From Zopfochytrium polystomum (taxonomy: Eukaryota; Chytridiomycota; Chytridiomycetes; Chytridiales; Chytridiaceae): DNA of 64,000 nucleotides. Location of the stretch: assembly GCA_025765615.1 (NCBI GenBank), contig JAIVFJ010000015.1, positions 62,001-126,000 on the forward strand, written 5' to 3'. Positions 53,456 to 64,000 of this stretch are shown here, piece after piece. The notes beneath the pieces were generated by a model. The model was not told the origin of the DNA, ran no database searches, and worked only from the letters and a program-made list of their open reading frames with translations. Numbering within the stretch: the stretch's first letter is position 1; each line of letters begins with the position of its first letter. The position numbers and the translations under genes were made by a program.

Positions 53456-55174
53456 CTAGCCTCCCCTCGTCAATGCCAGCGCCTGCGCTTGCGCGGCGAC
53501 CTGCGCCTTCAAGTGCAACGGGATCTCGGGGACGGGCGGGATGGCGGGGTACGCGGCTGCAGCGGGGTTCGCAACGGGGGAAGCGATGCCCGCAGCTGAG
53601 ACTGCGGCTGCGGTGGCGGAGGACTGGTGCGGCGGGGGGGAGAGCAGCGGCGAGAGCGGCAGGGATCCGGAGCCCGGGGACGGCGGCGGGGTCGCAGCTG
53701 TGGCCGTCGTCGTCGTCGCGGGCGTGACGGGCGAGGCGTTGACGGGGTTGGGGAAGTAGGAAGTGTGCTGGTAGTGGTGGTGGTGGTGGTGGTGGTGGTG
53801 AAGGTGGAGGGGGTGCGACGGCGACGACGATGACGACAATGAAGACGACGGGGGTGGGGTGAGCGGGGTGAGCGGGGGAGAGGAGCGGCTGGATCGGCGG
53901 CAGCGGCGAGGAGGCTCCTGCTGCAACGACGGCGGAGACTGGGGTCGACGGCATGGAAAAGTAAGCACTGGAAGAGGAGGAGGGCAGCTGGTAGACGAGG
54001 GCGCCGTTGGGGGCGTTGGCGGCGGCGGCGGCGGGAGTGGCACTGGGGAATGCGGCGGCGGCGAGAGCCGCGACGGGCGAGACCGACGGGGGGAGGTGGT
54101 GGTGCTGGTGGTGCGGGTTTGTGGTAGTAGAAGAAGATGCGGTTAAATGCGAAGGAGTAGGAGGCGGCGGCGGTGGCGCCGCCGCGTTGGTAGTTGTAGC
54201 TGTAGCGGTCGCGGCGCCAGTTCCCGAAGCAGAGCCGGCAGACGACACAGATGAGGCACGTGACCTGCTCTTGTTATTTGTGTCCGAACGCGCCACGTCA
54301 AGGCCCGAGAGCGGCGGGCCCAGCACCGTCGGGGACACGTGTCGCGACTGCGGGCGCGGCGGCGGCAGGGCCGGCACAAAGACGATCGACGGGATAGACG
54401 GGGTCGACGGATAGGCGACGGCACCGTGGAGCTGATCAAAGGACGCGGAGCGCGTGCGGAGGCCCGGAAACGGGCGGCAGTCGTCGGCAGCGGCGGGGGC
54501 GGCGTGCATGGTCGCGGCGATCGACGCGGGCGAGCCGCCGCCGCCGCCGCCGTTGGGGGCGATCGCAGGCGACGAGGAGGACACTGAGGCAGCGGCGGCG
54601 GATGTGAGGACGGGGGGCACCTGGTTGGAAGACGAAGCGCGGCGGCGGGCGGCCGTGGACCGAAACTTGGCCGAGGCATTCCGAAGCGAGGACGACGAGG
54701 CCGGCGAAGACAACGTCCCCGTCTTCTCCTCCGAACGAATTAGAGAGGAGGGTGTAGGACTCCTTCCGCGTGACGACGATGACGATGACGAAGATGGGGT
54801 CGACGAAGCCGAGGCAGAGGAGAGTGGCTGAAAGAGGCGCGCAAAGGGTCGCCAGTGGGAGTGGCTGTGGCTGTTGCCGCTGCCGTTTCCGTTGCTGCCG
54901 TTGTTGCCGCTTCCGTTCACAAATGCGCTCTTAGCCGACGGCGATGAAGAGGAAGACGAGGTGGCGGTGGCGGTGGTGGTTGTGGTGGACGGATACGCTG
55001 CCGGCGCCGAGGGCTTGCGGCCAAGGGATGCGACCGTGTAGAGGGCCGCCCCCATTTGGCTGTTGGTGTTGTTAATGCTGTGGCCGTGGCCACGTCGCCC
55101 TCCGCTACCATCATTGTTTGCGCCACTGCTGGTTGTGGTGGTGGTTAAGAACGGAGACTGTGGCCTATTCGCGT

Positions 55175-55212
<38 letters not shown>

Positions 55213-55334
55213 GTAGTGCTGGGGCCGAGTATGGGGTAGTGGGCGGTGGCGGCAGCAACGTGGCTGTTGCTGTTGCTGTTGCTACTGCCGCTGGTGCCCT
55301 TGAAGGAGGGGGTGGCGGCCATGACTGTGAGCAA
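53456..55334 (-). CDS. Large intrinsically disordered Ser/Pro/Ala-rich protein
   Basis: From MLTVMAATPSFKGTSG the minus strand encodes more than 480 residues of low-complexity sequence: Ser, Thr, Asn and Gly runs, then motifs such as RRRASSSNQVPPVLTS, FPGLRTRSASFDQLHGAV and IPSIVFVPALPPPRPQS, which look like phosphorylatable linear motifs of a regulatory protein. Near 53,880-53,850 the natural composition moves to another frame (SSPPLTPLTPPPSSS, a His run, IPPVPEIPLHLKAQVAA, stop at 53,456). The original frame becomes Arg-rich and ends at 53,421. An indel or very short intron is implied. No folded domain was recognised. A scaffold or signalling adaptor is possible, but this is not established. 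Confidence 0.5.
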
Positions 55335-55344
55335 ACGCTTTCTT

Positions 55345-55360
55345 CTTGTTGACGGAGCAC

Positions 55361-55393
<33 letters not shown>

Positions 55394-55690
55394 GCCTGTG
55401 TGTCTGGCTGAATGTCTGAATGTGACTGAATGTCTGTTATCTCTGTCTGTCTGCCTGCCTGCCTGTCTCCGAGTCCTATGTTTGAGTTTGTTTGTTGTTG
55501 TTTCCTTCTTTCTTTCATTTTCGATTCTGACTTGTCATGGTTGTGGGTTGTTTGTTTTTTGCGTCTTCCGTTTTTCCAGCGGCTCCTGTATCTATCTGTC
55601 TCTGTCTCTGTCTCTGTCTCACTCTCTCACTCCCTCTCACTCTCTCTCTCTCTCGCTCTCGCTCTCGCTCTCTCACTCTCTCTGTTTCTG
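55345..55690. repeat. (CTGT)n, (CTGC)n and (CT)n simple repeats
   Basis: The plus strand shows (CTGT)n at about 55,363-55,393, mixed CTGT/CTGC at 55,443-55,470 and (CTCT)n from 55,600 to 55,685. They lie directly upstream of the Ser/Pro-rich gene, in its promoter or leader. Confidence 0.9.
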
Positions 55691-56502
55691 ATCACGTCGA
55701 AGAAGAAGCTTGGTTGTGCGCAGCAATGGAGAGCGACAAGACGCTCATGTAAGCTCGAAAACGGTTTTGCCTGAAATAAACAAACACTGCAGGCGTTTGA
55801 TTCCACTGGGCCGCGTGACACAGTGTTGGATGTGCAAGCCACAAAACCACTGAATATTAATATCATCAAATATTCCCTCGAAATGACGTCGGGCGAGGGC
55901 ATACTTACCCTTTATCATCCAAAAAAAAAAGGAAAAAAGAAAAAAGAAAAAAAATCCCCCACAGGCCCGATGATTTCAAAGTAATACTTTTGAGGAGTAT
56001 CAAACAGTTTCTGGTAAAATTTTATCATATTAACAATAATAGATGTTGCTAGTGCAGTTCTTGGTCCGCTAAATTTGGAATAACAGAGTGTTGTATTGAA
56101 ATGAATCTTCAACATTTGTTCCTTCATCATCGGCGTGTGTTCGACTCGGGATCCTTGATGCAGTCCCTACCCCCGTATCTTGCTGTAATAAATGGGATTT
56201 GCACTTCCCCAAGAACGACGAACCTGGCAACCCACCACCCCACCATCCCCGGTCGCGATTGGCACCTTCTCCTCCAGTCCTTGGCTTTCTCCTCCGCGGC
56301 GCGCGTGGGCTTTTTTCGCTTGGTTTATTTTCGACGCCGAAAAAAAAAAAAAAAAAGCCACAATAAATATACAGATCATGGGGGGGGAGGGGGTGTTTTT
56401 GGTGCGGACGGATGGCGGTCCACGATGGTGGTGCGGGGGGCAGTCGGTCCACGAGTGGGCGGCTGCAAACAACAAAACAGAAACGGTAACCAAAGGCAGA
56501 GT

Positions 56503-56557
<55 letters not shown>

Positions 56558-57092
56558 GGTGGTTTGGGAGCAGCAAGCGTAGTGAGGGTGGTGGTAATCT
56601 TGCAGCCGGGCCGGTTCTGTTGTGAATGGGGGCAGGTGGCAAAAACAAACAGAAAAAACAAAAAAAAAAGATAAAAAGAAAGCAGTGAAGAAACAACGAA
56701 AGAAAGGAGAGAAACAGGGTGGGACAGAGTAGTAGCGGGTTTGTGTGGCGAGACAAGGCGACAGACGCGATGCAGGTGTCAAAAAAAACCGAAACCAACC
56801 GGGGGGGCTGCGAGTGTGAGTGTGCGCTGCTGTGTCGTGAAAACGGAACAAACAGCAGCGAGGGAAGGTTGAAAGAAACGAAACAAAAAAAAGGCAAAAA
56901 AGCAGAAACGAATCAACAGAAGAAGAGAACACGGAAAAGCAACAACGGGAGGGGTGTAGAATTAGCACACCAAGCTCAAGGAGAAACAGGTAAAGGAAGG
57001 AAAAGGAAAGTGTGGGAAGGGGGGTCTGCTTCAGAAAGAAAACAAGAATCCTTCGAACCAGCCACCGGCGGGCTCTGTTCTCCCTTTCCTCT
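55691..57092. other. Intergenic with (GA)n tract
   Basis: No gene was recognised in 1.4 kb. A (GA)n array runs at about 56,507-56,554, and A-rich stretches near 55,921-55,955 and 56,340-56,356. The frames reading through are simple-repeat shadows. Confidence 0.6.
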
Positions 57093-60000
57093 TCACAACT
57101 CCACATCCAACACTCCATCCGAAATCGTCTCCGCCTTCACCCGCGCCTCCCTCCTCCGGGCCCCCGCCGCCGAGGTCGCCGTCGCCGCCTTCCCCTTCGC
57201 CTTGCCCGCCTTCGCCCCACCAGCAGCCACACCCCCTCCCGCCTTCCTCGCGACCCGGAACACGCCAGCAACCGACGGCTGCTGATGCTCCGCGGCTTTC
57301 CTCGCGGCGACGGCGGCAGACCGCGCGGCAGCGACGCCGCGCGCCGCGTCGATGCCAGCGCACGCGGCGCCAACGCCGGCGTGCGCGGCGCCGACGGCGG
57401 CGGCGGCGACGATGGCGGTGACGTTGAGGAGGTGCGAGGCGGCGGCGGGGTCGGAGGGGTTGTGGCGGGCGGCGACGCGGGCGGAGCGGCGGAGCGGGGG
57501 GGGCTGTTGCGGCTGCTGCTGCTCGTCGCCGGCTGCTGATGGTGCTGTTGCGGCGGGGGCGGTTGGCTGGTCGGGGGAGGCGGCGACGGCGGCGGCGGCG
57601 GCGGCGGGGTGTTGGGGCGGTGGGGGGTGTTGGTCTTCGGGGGGGATGAGCGGACCCGCGGCGCTGGCGGCAGCGGAGATTTCGGCGCCGGAGGGGGCGG
57701 GGAAGAGGTCGGAGGAGGCGGCGGCGGCGACGGCGAGGAGGTCGAGGAGCGAGCGGTGGGAGCGCTCGGCGACGAGGGCGGCGGCGGCGGAGGGGGAGGT
57801 GGGGGTGGAAGGCGGGGCGTTTGTCGGTCGGCGCGGCGGTGAGCCGGCGACGGGGTCGGATGCGGTGGACGACGAGGAGGGTGTTTTGCGCGGGGAGGCG
57901 TCCCCGCGCCGCGGGGGCGAAGATGGGAAAGCGCGACGCGCAGAGGCGGGGCCGGCCTTGGCGGCATCGTCGTCGCTGTCCGAGTCCACCTGCATCGGCT
58001 GGGGAGGAGTCGACACAGGAACCGGCGAGTGACGGCTCGTCGCTAGCGCCTTGAACGCTGACAGCGACGACGACGAGGCGGGCACAGTCGACGACGACGT
58101 TGTCTTCACGGGCAAGCGCTGCGACGCCGACAGCAGCGTGGACGCGGCGTCTCCGGGGTTTCTACGAGACTTTGGAACGACAGCGGGCACAGCCGCAGCG
58201 GACGCCGGCCTTCCGGGCAAGTTCGCGCGTTGCTGCTTGGGAGCCGACGAAGGCGGGGGCGCGGCACGGCCAGTGAGGCCGCTGCTGGCGCTGCCGCTTG
58301 ACGCCGGGAGCGCTCGCTTCGGGGCGAGCAGGGCCGCCGCGGGGCCGCCGCCGGCGGTGGCAAGGATAGGCGGCCCGAGGCGCAGGACGTCCTCGGGGAT
58401 GTCGCATGTGCGCTTCTGCTTCTTTGTCGGCGACTCTGGCGGGGCCGCCGAGGCCGCCGCGTCGTCCGAGTCGTCGGCGGCCTGCTGCCGGAGGGTTCCC
58501 AGTTCAGGCGCCGGCTGGAACTTTGCTGCGGGACCGTCGCGGCCGCCGTTGACGACGCCCTTCTTCTTTTTCTTTCCCCAATGTGCAACCCCCGCGGTGG
58601 GCTCCGCCGACGACGCGCGTTGGCTGTCTGGAATAACCTCTGAAGGCGGTGCGCTGGTGCTGCGGTGAGAAGAGCGCGACTCCACCTCCCGGACGTCATC
58701 CTCCTTCTCCTCCTCTTCTTCTTTGATTTCCATCGAGTCGCTCCAGCCTTCCTTGCACTCGTTTGCGTCGGCGTGCGGAGACGGCGACGGCGAGGGCGGC
58801 ACAAAGTCCATTCGCTCGTCGTTCTGCCCGCTCAAGGCGGAGGGCGGCGGCGCAGCGTGGCCGTCGTGGCCGACGGCGGGAAACGAAGCCGAGATCGCGG
58901 CGGCGGCGGCTGCGAGCATCTGCATGGACGTTGGAGAAGTAAACCGCTGAGGCTGTGGGGGGTGGTCGTCGGTTGGGGAGAGCGACAGCGGCGACCGGCG
59001 GGGCGCCGGGGACGAGCGCACAAAGGTGATGAAGGAGGAGCGCGCGAGGGAGTCTGACGCCAGAGTGCGGGGACGGACCGAAGATCCACGCTGCTGCGAT
59101 GCCGTCAGCACTGCCGTGAGGAGCAGGCGCTCCTCCTCCCTCCTTTCGTGGTCGATTGCAAATCCTTCGCTTTCCTCCTCATCGTCGTCATCATCATCTT
59201 CGCTCTCGTCGTCAGACGCAAGGTCGCTTTCCACTGTTACCGTTTCGACAATATTGGCTATTTCGTCATCGCAAGCGAAAGGGTCGTCGACGTCGTCGTC
59301 GTCCGAGCAACTCGGATCTTCCGAGACCCGCTCGTGCCGCATGCTATCTGCTGACAAGGACCTACGGACTCGGTAGTAAGAGCTTGCGGGTATTTCGTTT
59401 TCTTTAAAAGTGAGAGGGCCGCAGAGCAAGTAGAAAAACAAGGAAGAAACCAAAAGTTCAGTGTTGTTTTCGTTCTCGTCGATTCACCAACAGTCGCCGT
59501 ACCTTGTTTAATAATCGGCGAATCTGTCGCCCCATCGACAGTAAGATCGCCAATTCTCCCCGTGATATCCTCCGCTTCCGAGCTCGTCGCTGGCGAAACT
59601 CTCTCTTCGCCGTCCGCAACCTCATCAACCTCATCCTCTTCATCGTCGTCCTCGTCGTCCAAGCTGTCGTCGACGCTAATAACGCTGATGGCGTCCACGT
59701 CGGGCTTGGCCTTTCCAGACGCCGCCGGCTCCGAGTCATCCGAGTCGTCGACGACCTCGACGGCCACCGCCGCCGCAGCAGCAGCAGCCGCGGCCGCGAG
59801 GGTGGCCGCCTTGCGCCTGGCGGCGGCCTCGGCGCGCTTCGCGGCCGCGGCGTCGAGCTTGGCGATTTCCTCCTGCAGGAGGGCGACGGCGTCGTCCGAG
59901 TCGCCCCGGATCCAAATGTCAAAAACGTTTGCCCACTCGCGGCCGGGGGGCGTGCGGTTCACAAAGACCACGAGCCCGCGCGCTCTGCTGCGCGGCGTTG

Positions 60001-60841
60001 GGGCTGCGGTGGCTGCTGCAGTGGCGGCGTCGCCGCTCCCCGGGGACGCTCCCGCGTCGGCCGCGCCCGAGCATCCGTGGACGGCCTTGGCCATGTCGCG
60101 GACGAGCCGACGAACGCCCTCCACCTTGAGCGACGTGCCAACGACGACCAGCAGGTCGGGGCGCCTCCGCGCGTCCGACTGGGCGATGACGCCAATGTCC
60201 AGGCCGTTGGAGTGGTGCTCGTTGTAGAGGACCACGTTCGGGCGCAGCGTGCCGACAGGGAGGGCTCGCTTGCCCGAGGCTGCGCGGATGGTCATGGCCT
60301 CGACGCAGGAGGGGCAGGCGGGCGGACGGCCTTGCCGAAAGGTGGGGAGGTGTGTGGAGCCAAATGGAAACTTTGTGCGGCATAAAGTGCAGACGAGATT
60401 ATCAAGATCGCCGTGAAGATGGATGAGACGGGGTGTTGGGACACGTGTCCGTGTGTCAAAGGAGAAGCAGAGACGGTTTTCTAAACAGTCGATGTTCTGG
60501 TGTTTGTGTTGGAATTTTTTTTTCGGTGGATGGTGAGCATGCAAACGGAGGCATGGGATGCTGAAGGAAAAGGGCTCACCTGTGTATAACATCTCATTAG
60601 TTGGCCTTGGTCGTCGAGTGTTTTTAAAAATAAGTGAGTGGGAGTTAATTGGGCTTTTAAAACAAGGGCCCTGAGCTCTGCCATAAAGGCGTAGAAGAGC
60701 GCTGTCGACTGGGGGTCACGAAATAGGGACGCGTCGAACAGGTCTTTTCCTTTTAGGACGACATTAGGGTATCGTTTTTTGACGAGATTGTAAAGACCGT
60801 TTGGGGAGCGAAAGTCCTAGAGCGTGAATGGTAGACGCGAC

Positions 60842-60903
<62 letters not shown>

Positions 60904-61469
60904 TTACGTGTGTGGAGAGCGCGAGGTTAGGTGAAGCGTAGTGTTCGACAAGTCCAGGGTCCGGCCGCAAAATGTCCAGGAATGGGTTGGACTGTTGTGT
61001 TCCCCACCCCCTCCTCCCCACCTCGTCCAGTCGCCCACCGCACCACTCCACTCTCGGACATCTATCGTCGTACCGGAATTCCCGCAGACACCGATATGCC
61101 CGCGCCCGCGACGACGACGCAGCGTTTCGACTTGCGGACAGCAGCGGCGACGGCCTTGACGAGGGCGAGGGCCTTCCTGCGACGCTCTTCTGGACCTTCG
61201 CCGTTGCCGTCGCTGTCGCTGTCGTTTCGTTCCGTGTCGGAGGAGGACGGGGAAGGGGACGGGGGAGTCGGCGGCGATCGCCGGGAGCGGCGCGCGGTGG
61301 AGGGCGCTCCAGCTGCTGCTTGGGGTTTGGCGGTGAGGGCCGATCTGGCGGGTGCGGCGCGGGTGCGTCGGAAGCCGGTTGATGAAGTTGCTGCCGCCGC
61401 CGCCGACGCTGCTCCCACTCGGCGGGCGGAGCGCGGTGGGAGGATTAGGGCGAGATCGAGGCAGTCCAT
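57093..61469 (-). CDS. HST-type sirtuin (NAD-dependent deacetylase) with a very long disordered C-terminus
   Basis: Exons 61469-61074, 60816-60580, 60496-59503, 59347-57093 sum to 1,293 codons with matching phases. After a Ser/Arg-rich N-terminus the catalytic domain shows CVVVAGAGISVSAGIP joined across intron 1 to DFRSPNGLYNLV. TQ|NIDCLE spans intron 2. The catalytic His is in LIHLHGDLDN. A zinc ribbon (CTLC...CPSC), RPNVVLYNE, VVVGTSLKVEGVRRLV and VFVNRTPPG follow. The fold and the FLKTLDDQGQL insert resemble fungal HST3/HST4 sirtuins that deacetylate histone H3 in the nucleus; substrate assignment is inference. From about residue 400 the chain is acidic, Ala/Pro/Ser-rich and disordered, with a KKQKRTCDIP nuclear-signal-like patch and basic C-terminus. 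Intron 1 contains a (GT)n repeat. Confidence 0.85.
60844..60898. repeat. (GT)n microsatellite in sirtuin intron 1
   Basis: About 27 consecutive GT units lie within the intron separating the GAGIS and DFR parts of the sirtuin. Confidence 0.95.
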
Positions 61470-61816
61470 TTGGGGGGCAGGTTTTGTGATAGGAGGGGAA
61501 GCTGAGGGAATGGGGGTGTAGTTGGGAAGCCTTCGAATTCCCTCTATCCCCGCTCACTAAGACGCCCTCCAGTCCCCGATTACGGTTGCGATGGCAGAAG
61601 AAACGAGCCCGCACTCGGGAAGGTGGGGGGAGGGCGAGGAGAGGGAGCGTGTGAGTGGTGTGTGGTTGGGGGGGAGTGTGTGTCGGTCGGTCTGCAAATT
61701 TACGATTTTTTTTTTTGCTCGCTTCAGCCCTCTCTTCTCCGTCTATCTCTCTATCTCTCTACCCACAGCGTCCGAAAATGAGGAGGAGAGAACGGAGCTT
61801 TTAGAAGATCCACAAA

Positions 61817-61860
<44 letters not shown>

Positions 61861-62064
61861 AAGCTTCCTACCGAGAAATAGAGAGATAGATCGATGTGGG
61901 GAGAGATACACAGAGAGTGAGAGAGAAAGAGCGAGAGAGAGAAGAAGAGAGAGCCTTGCGGCGAAGACGCTCTTCTGCCCATGCTCCGCTCATTCACAGC
62001 TAGATACAGTCACACACTCTTACTCATCATCATCACCCACACAAAGAAACTTACTCTTAGTTCT
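61470..62064. other. Intergenic with (GA)n repeat
   Basis: The sirtuin promoter side and the 3' flank of the HAD gene. A (GA)n run occupies about 61,819-61,859 and further GA-rich sequence continues to 61,950. No gene was seen. Confidence 0.6.
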
Positions 62065-63526
62065 CTACTCTCCCCTCCCTCTCTTCTCCACCAGCCGCAC
62101 AAGCTCGTCAAGGTTGCTTTCCACTGTCGGCCGACTCAGTCCCGTTTTGTCGCCTCCGCCGTCGTCGTCGCCGTCCCCATAGTACTGGACCTTGAACCCA
62201 ATCCAGCCCGCCGCCTGAGCAGCCATCACGTCCCTTTTTGCCCCGCGTTCCCACAAAACAAGAACCACATAAGTCATATAACAAAGAAACACACCTTCTT
62301 CAGGAACAAAAAGGCTCTGTCGCCCTCCTCCCACTAATAGATCTCACCCGAATAAATCAAAGGAAAAACACACACCCCTCCACCCACATCCCCCCCTTTG
62401 ACTTACCTCTCCAGCGAGTCCCCAACATGCACGGCCCTCTCGGCCGCGATCGTTCCCGGCTGCCCGCGGCGGGTAAGCACGCCCGACGCCGCCTCGATGG
62501 CGGCGGCAAAGACGCGCGGATCCGGCTTCTCGAGCCCAAGGTTGTACGACAGCCTTTTTTTTTTAAATTTTGTTAATCAGATCCCCCACCCCAATCCCAC
62601 TCAACACCAAAAAAAAAAAAAAAAAAAAAAAAAACAGCATCAACAACAACAAAACGAGAGCCCCCTCCCCCGTTCTCACATGACAAAATCAAACATCCCC
62701 GCCAACCCAAGTTCGTCGATGACGTCGCGGGTGCGCGGGTCCGAGTTGGACAGGACGCCGAGGACGGGGCGCGGGGACAGCGCGGCGAGGCGGCTCAGGG
62801 CGTCGTGGACGCCCGGGCGGAGAGTAAAAGGTTCCTTTGTGGCGAACAGGCGGACGAGGCGGTCGGACAGCTCGGGGAGCGGAAGCTGCTGCTGCTGCTG
62901 CGACGACGAGACCTGCTGCGTGTCGGCGTGGACGCCGGCGAGGGTGAAGGTGTGGGTTACGACCTGGTTATTTGTTGTTGTTGTTGATGCGGTTTAGCAC
63001 GAGATGACGGGGCAACAACAAACACCACCACGCACGGACTGCCACCAGGCGCGGTACCCGATCGACGCCCTGCCAAAGACCGGGTGCGTTGCGTCGGCGT
63101 GCTTATACGCCGTGCGGAAGGCCGCCTCTCTGCGTTGTTGGGGAGAAGAAACCGAAAATCGGGGCGCGTCAATTACTTTTTGGAAACCCCCCACTTTTTT
63201 TTTTTTTTTTTTTTTTTTTTTTCCGCTTCCGGCCCCATTTCTTGTCTCACCCACATTCTGCGTTCCAGCGGCGAGGGCGGCGCAGCAGCGTTGACCATCC
63301 CTCCCGGCAATGAAGACGCCGACGACGAAGGCGAGCCCGCGCCGCCGATCGGCAGCTTACTGCGATCGACTCCGCTGCCCATACCGCCGCCGCCGACGCT
63401 GCCGCCGTGGCTTTGTCCCACGACCGCGGTGGCGCCGAGTGCGTCCGCGTAGATGCGCGCGACGGGGCGTGCGAACGACCAGAGGGTGCCGAACGCGTCG
63501 AACGTGACAAGGAACGGTTGCTGCAT
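62065..63526 (-). CDS. HAD-superfamily hydrolase (HDHD3-like)
   Basis: Five exons with consistent phases: 63526-63251, 63129-63036, 62963-62680, 62553-62407, 62233-62065, about 322 residues. Motif I is FLVTFDAFGTL (nucleophile Asp and the second acid/base position replaced by Phe, as in HDHD3-type proteins). The cap region contains EAAFRTAYKHADATHPVFG and YRAWWQSVVTHTF. Motif II is VLGVLSNSDPR (Ser). Motif III is LGLEKPDPRVF (Lys). Motif IV is VHVGDSLERDVMAAQAAGW (acidic pair). A low-complexity Gly/Ser insert follows motif I. These proteins are phosphatase-like hydrolases of mostly unknown substrate. A Tc1 transposon adjoins the start codon, so the native promoter may be displaced. Confidence 0.85.
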
Positions 63527-64000
63527 AGAGTGGCTCACCCAATTGTGCCAATGTTTTATCCACAATGACAGTCTCTGCTCAAACACACTCAATAATTGCA
63601 GAACAGACAAAACTGAGATCAGTTACTCTCAGAGATCTGTTCTATCAGCTGCTAAAGTGCCACATACGTACTGTACATATTGTCCAAGAGGCAGAGTTGA
63701 ACATGTGACAACTCCATTGGCACAATTTTGTGTGTTGATGTGATTCGGTAATTTGTGTTCCCTCCCTTTGCTGCAATGACTGCTGCAATCCTCCTAGGCA
63801 TACTTTCAACCAAATTTTTGCACATTTCGGCTGGAAAATTCCTCCATTCCTTCCGGATTCGTTCACAAAGCTCCAAGTTTGACTTTGGTGCAGTTTCATA
63901 TGAATTGAGCCTCTGCTTCAAGATATTCCAAGTGTGCTCAATTGGATTGATGTCAGGAGACTGAGAGGGCCATTGCATAAAGCGAAATCCATTGCTGTTG
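63527..64000 (-). mobile_element. Tc1/mariner transposon, partial (runs off the window)
   Basis: The minus frame 63978-63652 encodes the C-terminal third of a Tc1 transposase. MQWPSQSPDINPIEHTWNIL contains the third catalytic residue region (SPDxNPIE) and is followed by RIRKEWRNFPAEMCKNLVES and PRRIAAVIAAKGG, then the family-typical tail. The end next to the HAD gene begins GAGTGGCTCACCCAATTGTG directly after a TA dinucleotide (63,526-63,527), the expected target. The rest of the transposase and the other terminus lie beyond 64,000. Confidence 0.85.

Noticed and set aside
57137..57967. Pro/Arg-rich minus frame overlapping the sirtuin tail
   Set aside because: It is an alternative frame of a GC-rich low-complexity exon. 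The sirtuin frame is the one that splices in phase.

Overview
The window is eukaryotic nuclear DNA, most probably from an early-diverging zoosporic (chytrid-like) fungus. The grounds are short GT-AG introns in GC-rich genes, pyrimidine-rich spacers, Frizzled-type seven-helix receptors with an N-terminal cysteine-rich domain, an HST-type sirtuin, and a mixture of chromodomain Ty3/gypsy, copia, LINE, SINE, MULE, Harbinger and Tc1/mariner elements. The clade is inferred; no rRNA or marker gene is present. Exon coordinates were worked out by hand from splice signals and reading phase, so a few may be off by a base.

Layout. 0.8-6 kb: a broken Frizzled-like receptor gene (copy A), a small basic protein and a signal-anchored mini-kinase. 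7.0-9.6 kb: tRNA-Leu(UAA), then the 3' half of a copia element joined head-on to the 5' LTR and gag start of a chromodomain gypsy element, all on the minus strand. 9.9-15 kb: tRNA-Ile(AAU), a complete two-gene Harbinger transposon, a small secreted protein and an F-box-like protein. 16.1-24.8 kb: a MULE with about 165-bp inverted termini and a decayed transposase, with a LINE nested inside it. 25-29 kb: relics of an unidentified DNA transposon carrying two SINE/LINE-tail insertions. 29.6-37 kb: the 5' half of a copia element joined to the rest of a gypsy gag-pol with its 3' LTR. 37-39.2 kb: an internally deleted LINE derivative with perfect 16-bp target duplications. 41.9-45.4 kb: Frizzled-like copy B. 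46.2-50.7 kb: two tandem paralogous multipass membrane proteins built with tiny exons. 51-64 kb: a disordered Ser/Pro-rich protein, a 1,293-residue sirtuin, a HAD hydrolase, and a Tc1/mariner element running off the end.

The most striking result is that the two retrotransposon chimeras (near 8,571 and near 32,751) are reciprocal. Flipping the 24.2 kb between them rejoins both the copia reverse transcriptase and the gypsy gag almost to the base. The segment therefore looks like one clean inversion with both breakpoints inside retroelements. The gypsy element also shows a well-formed -1 frameshift signal (slippery heptamer, 5-nt spacer, 8-bp hairpin), an 11-nt self-priming primer-binding site, and LTRs about 99% identical.

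Several host genes carry single-base or small disruptions: both Frizzled copies, one tandem membrane protein and the Ser/Pro-rich gene. Some of these lie in homopolymers and could be assembly errors.
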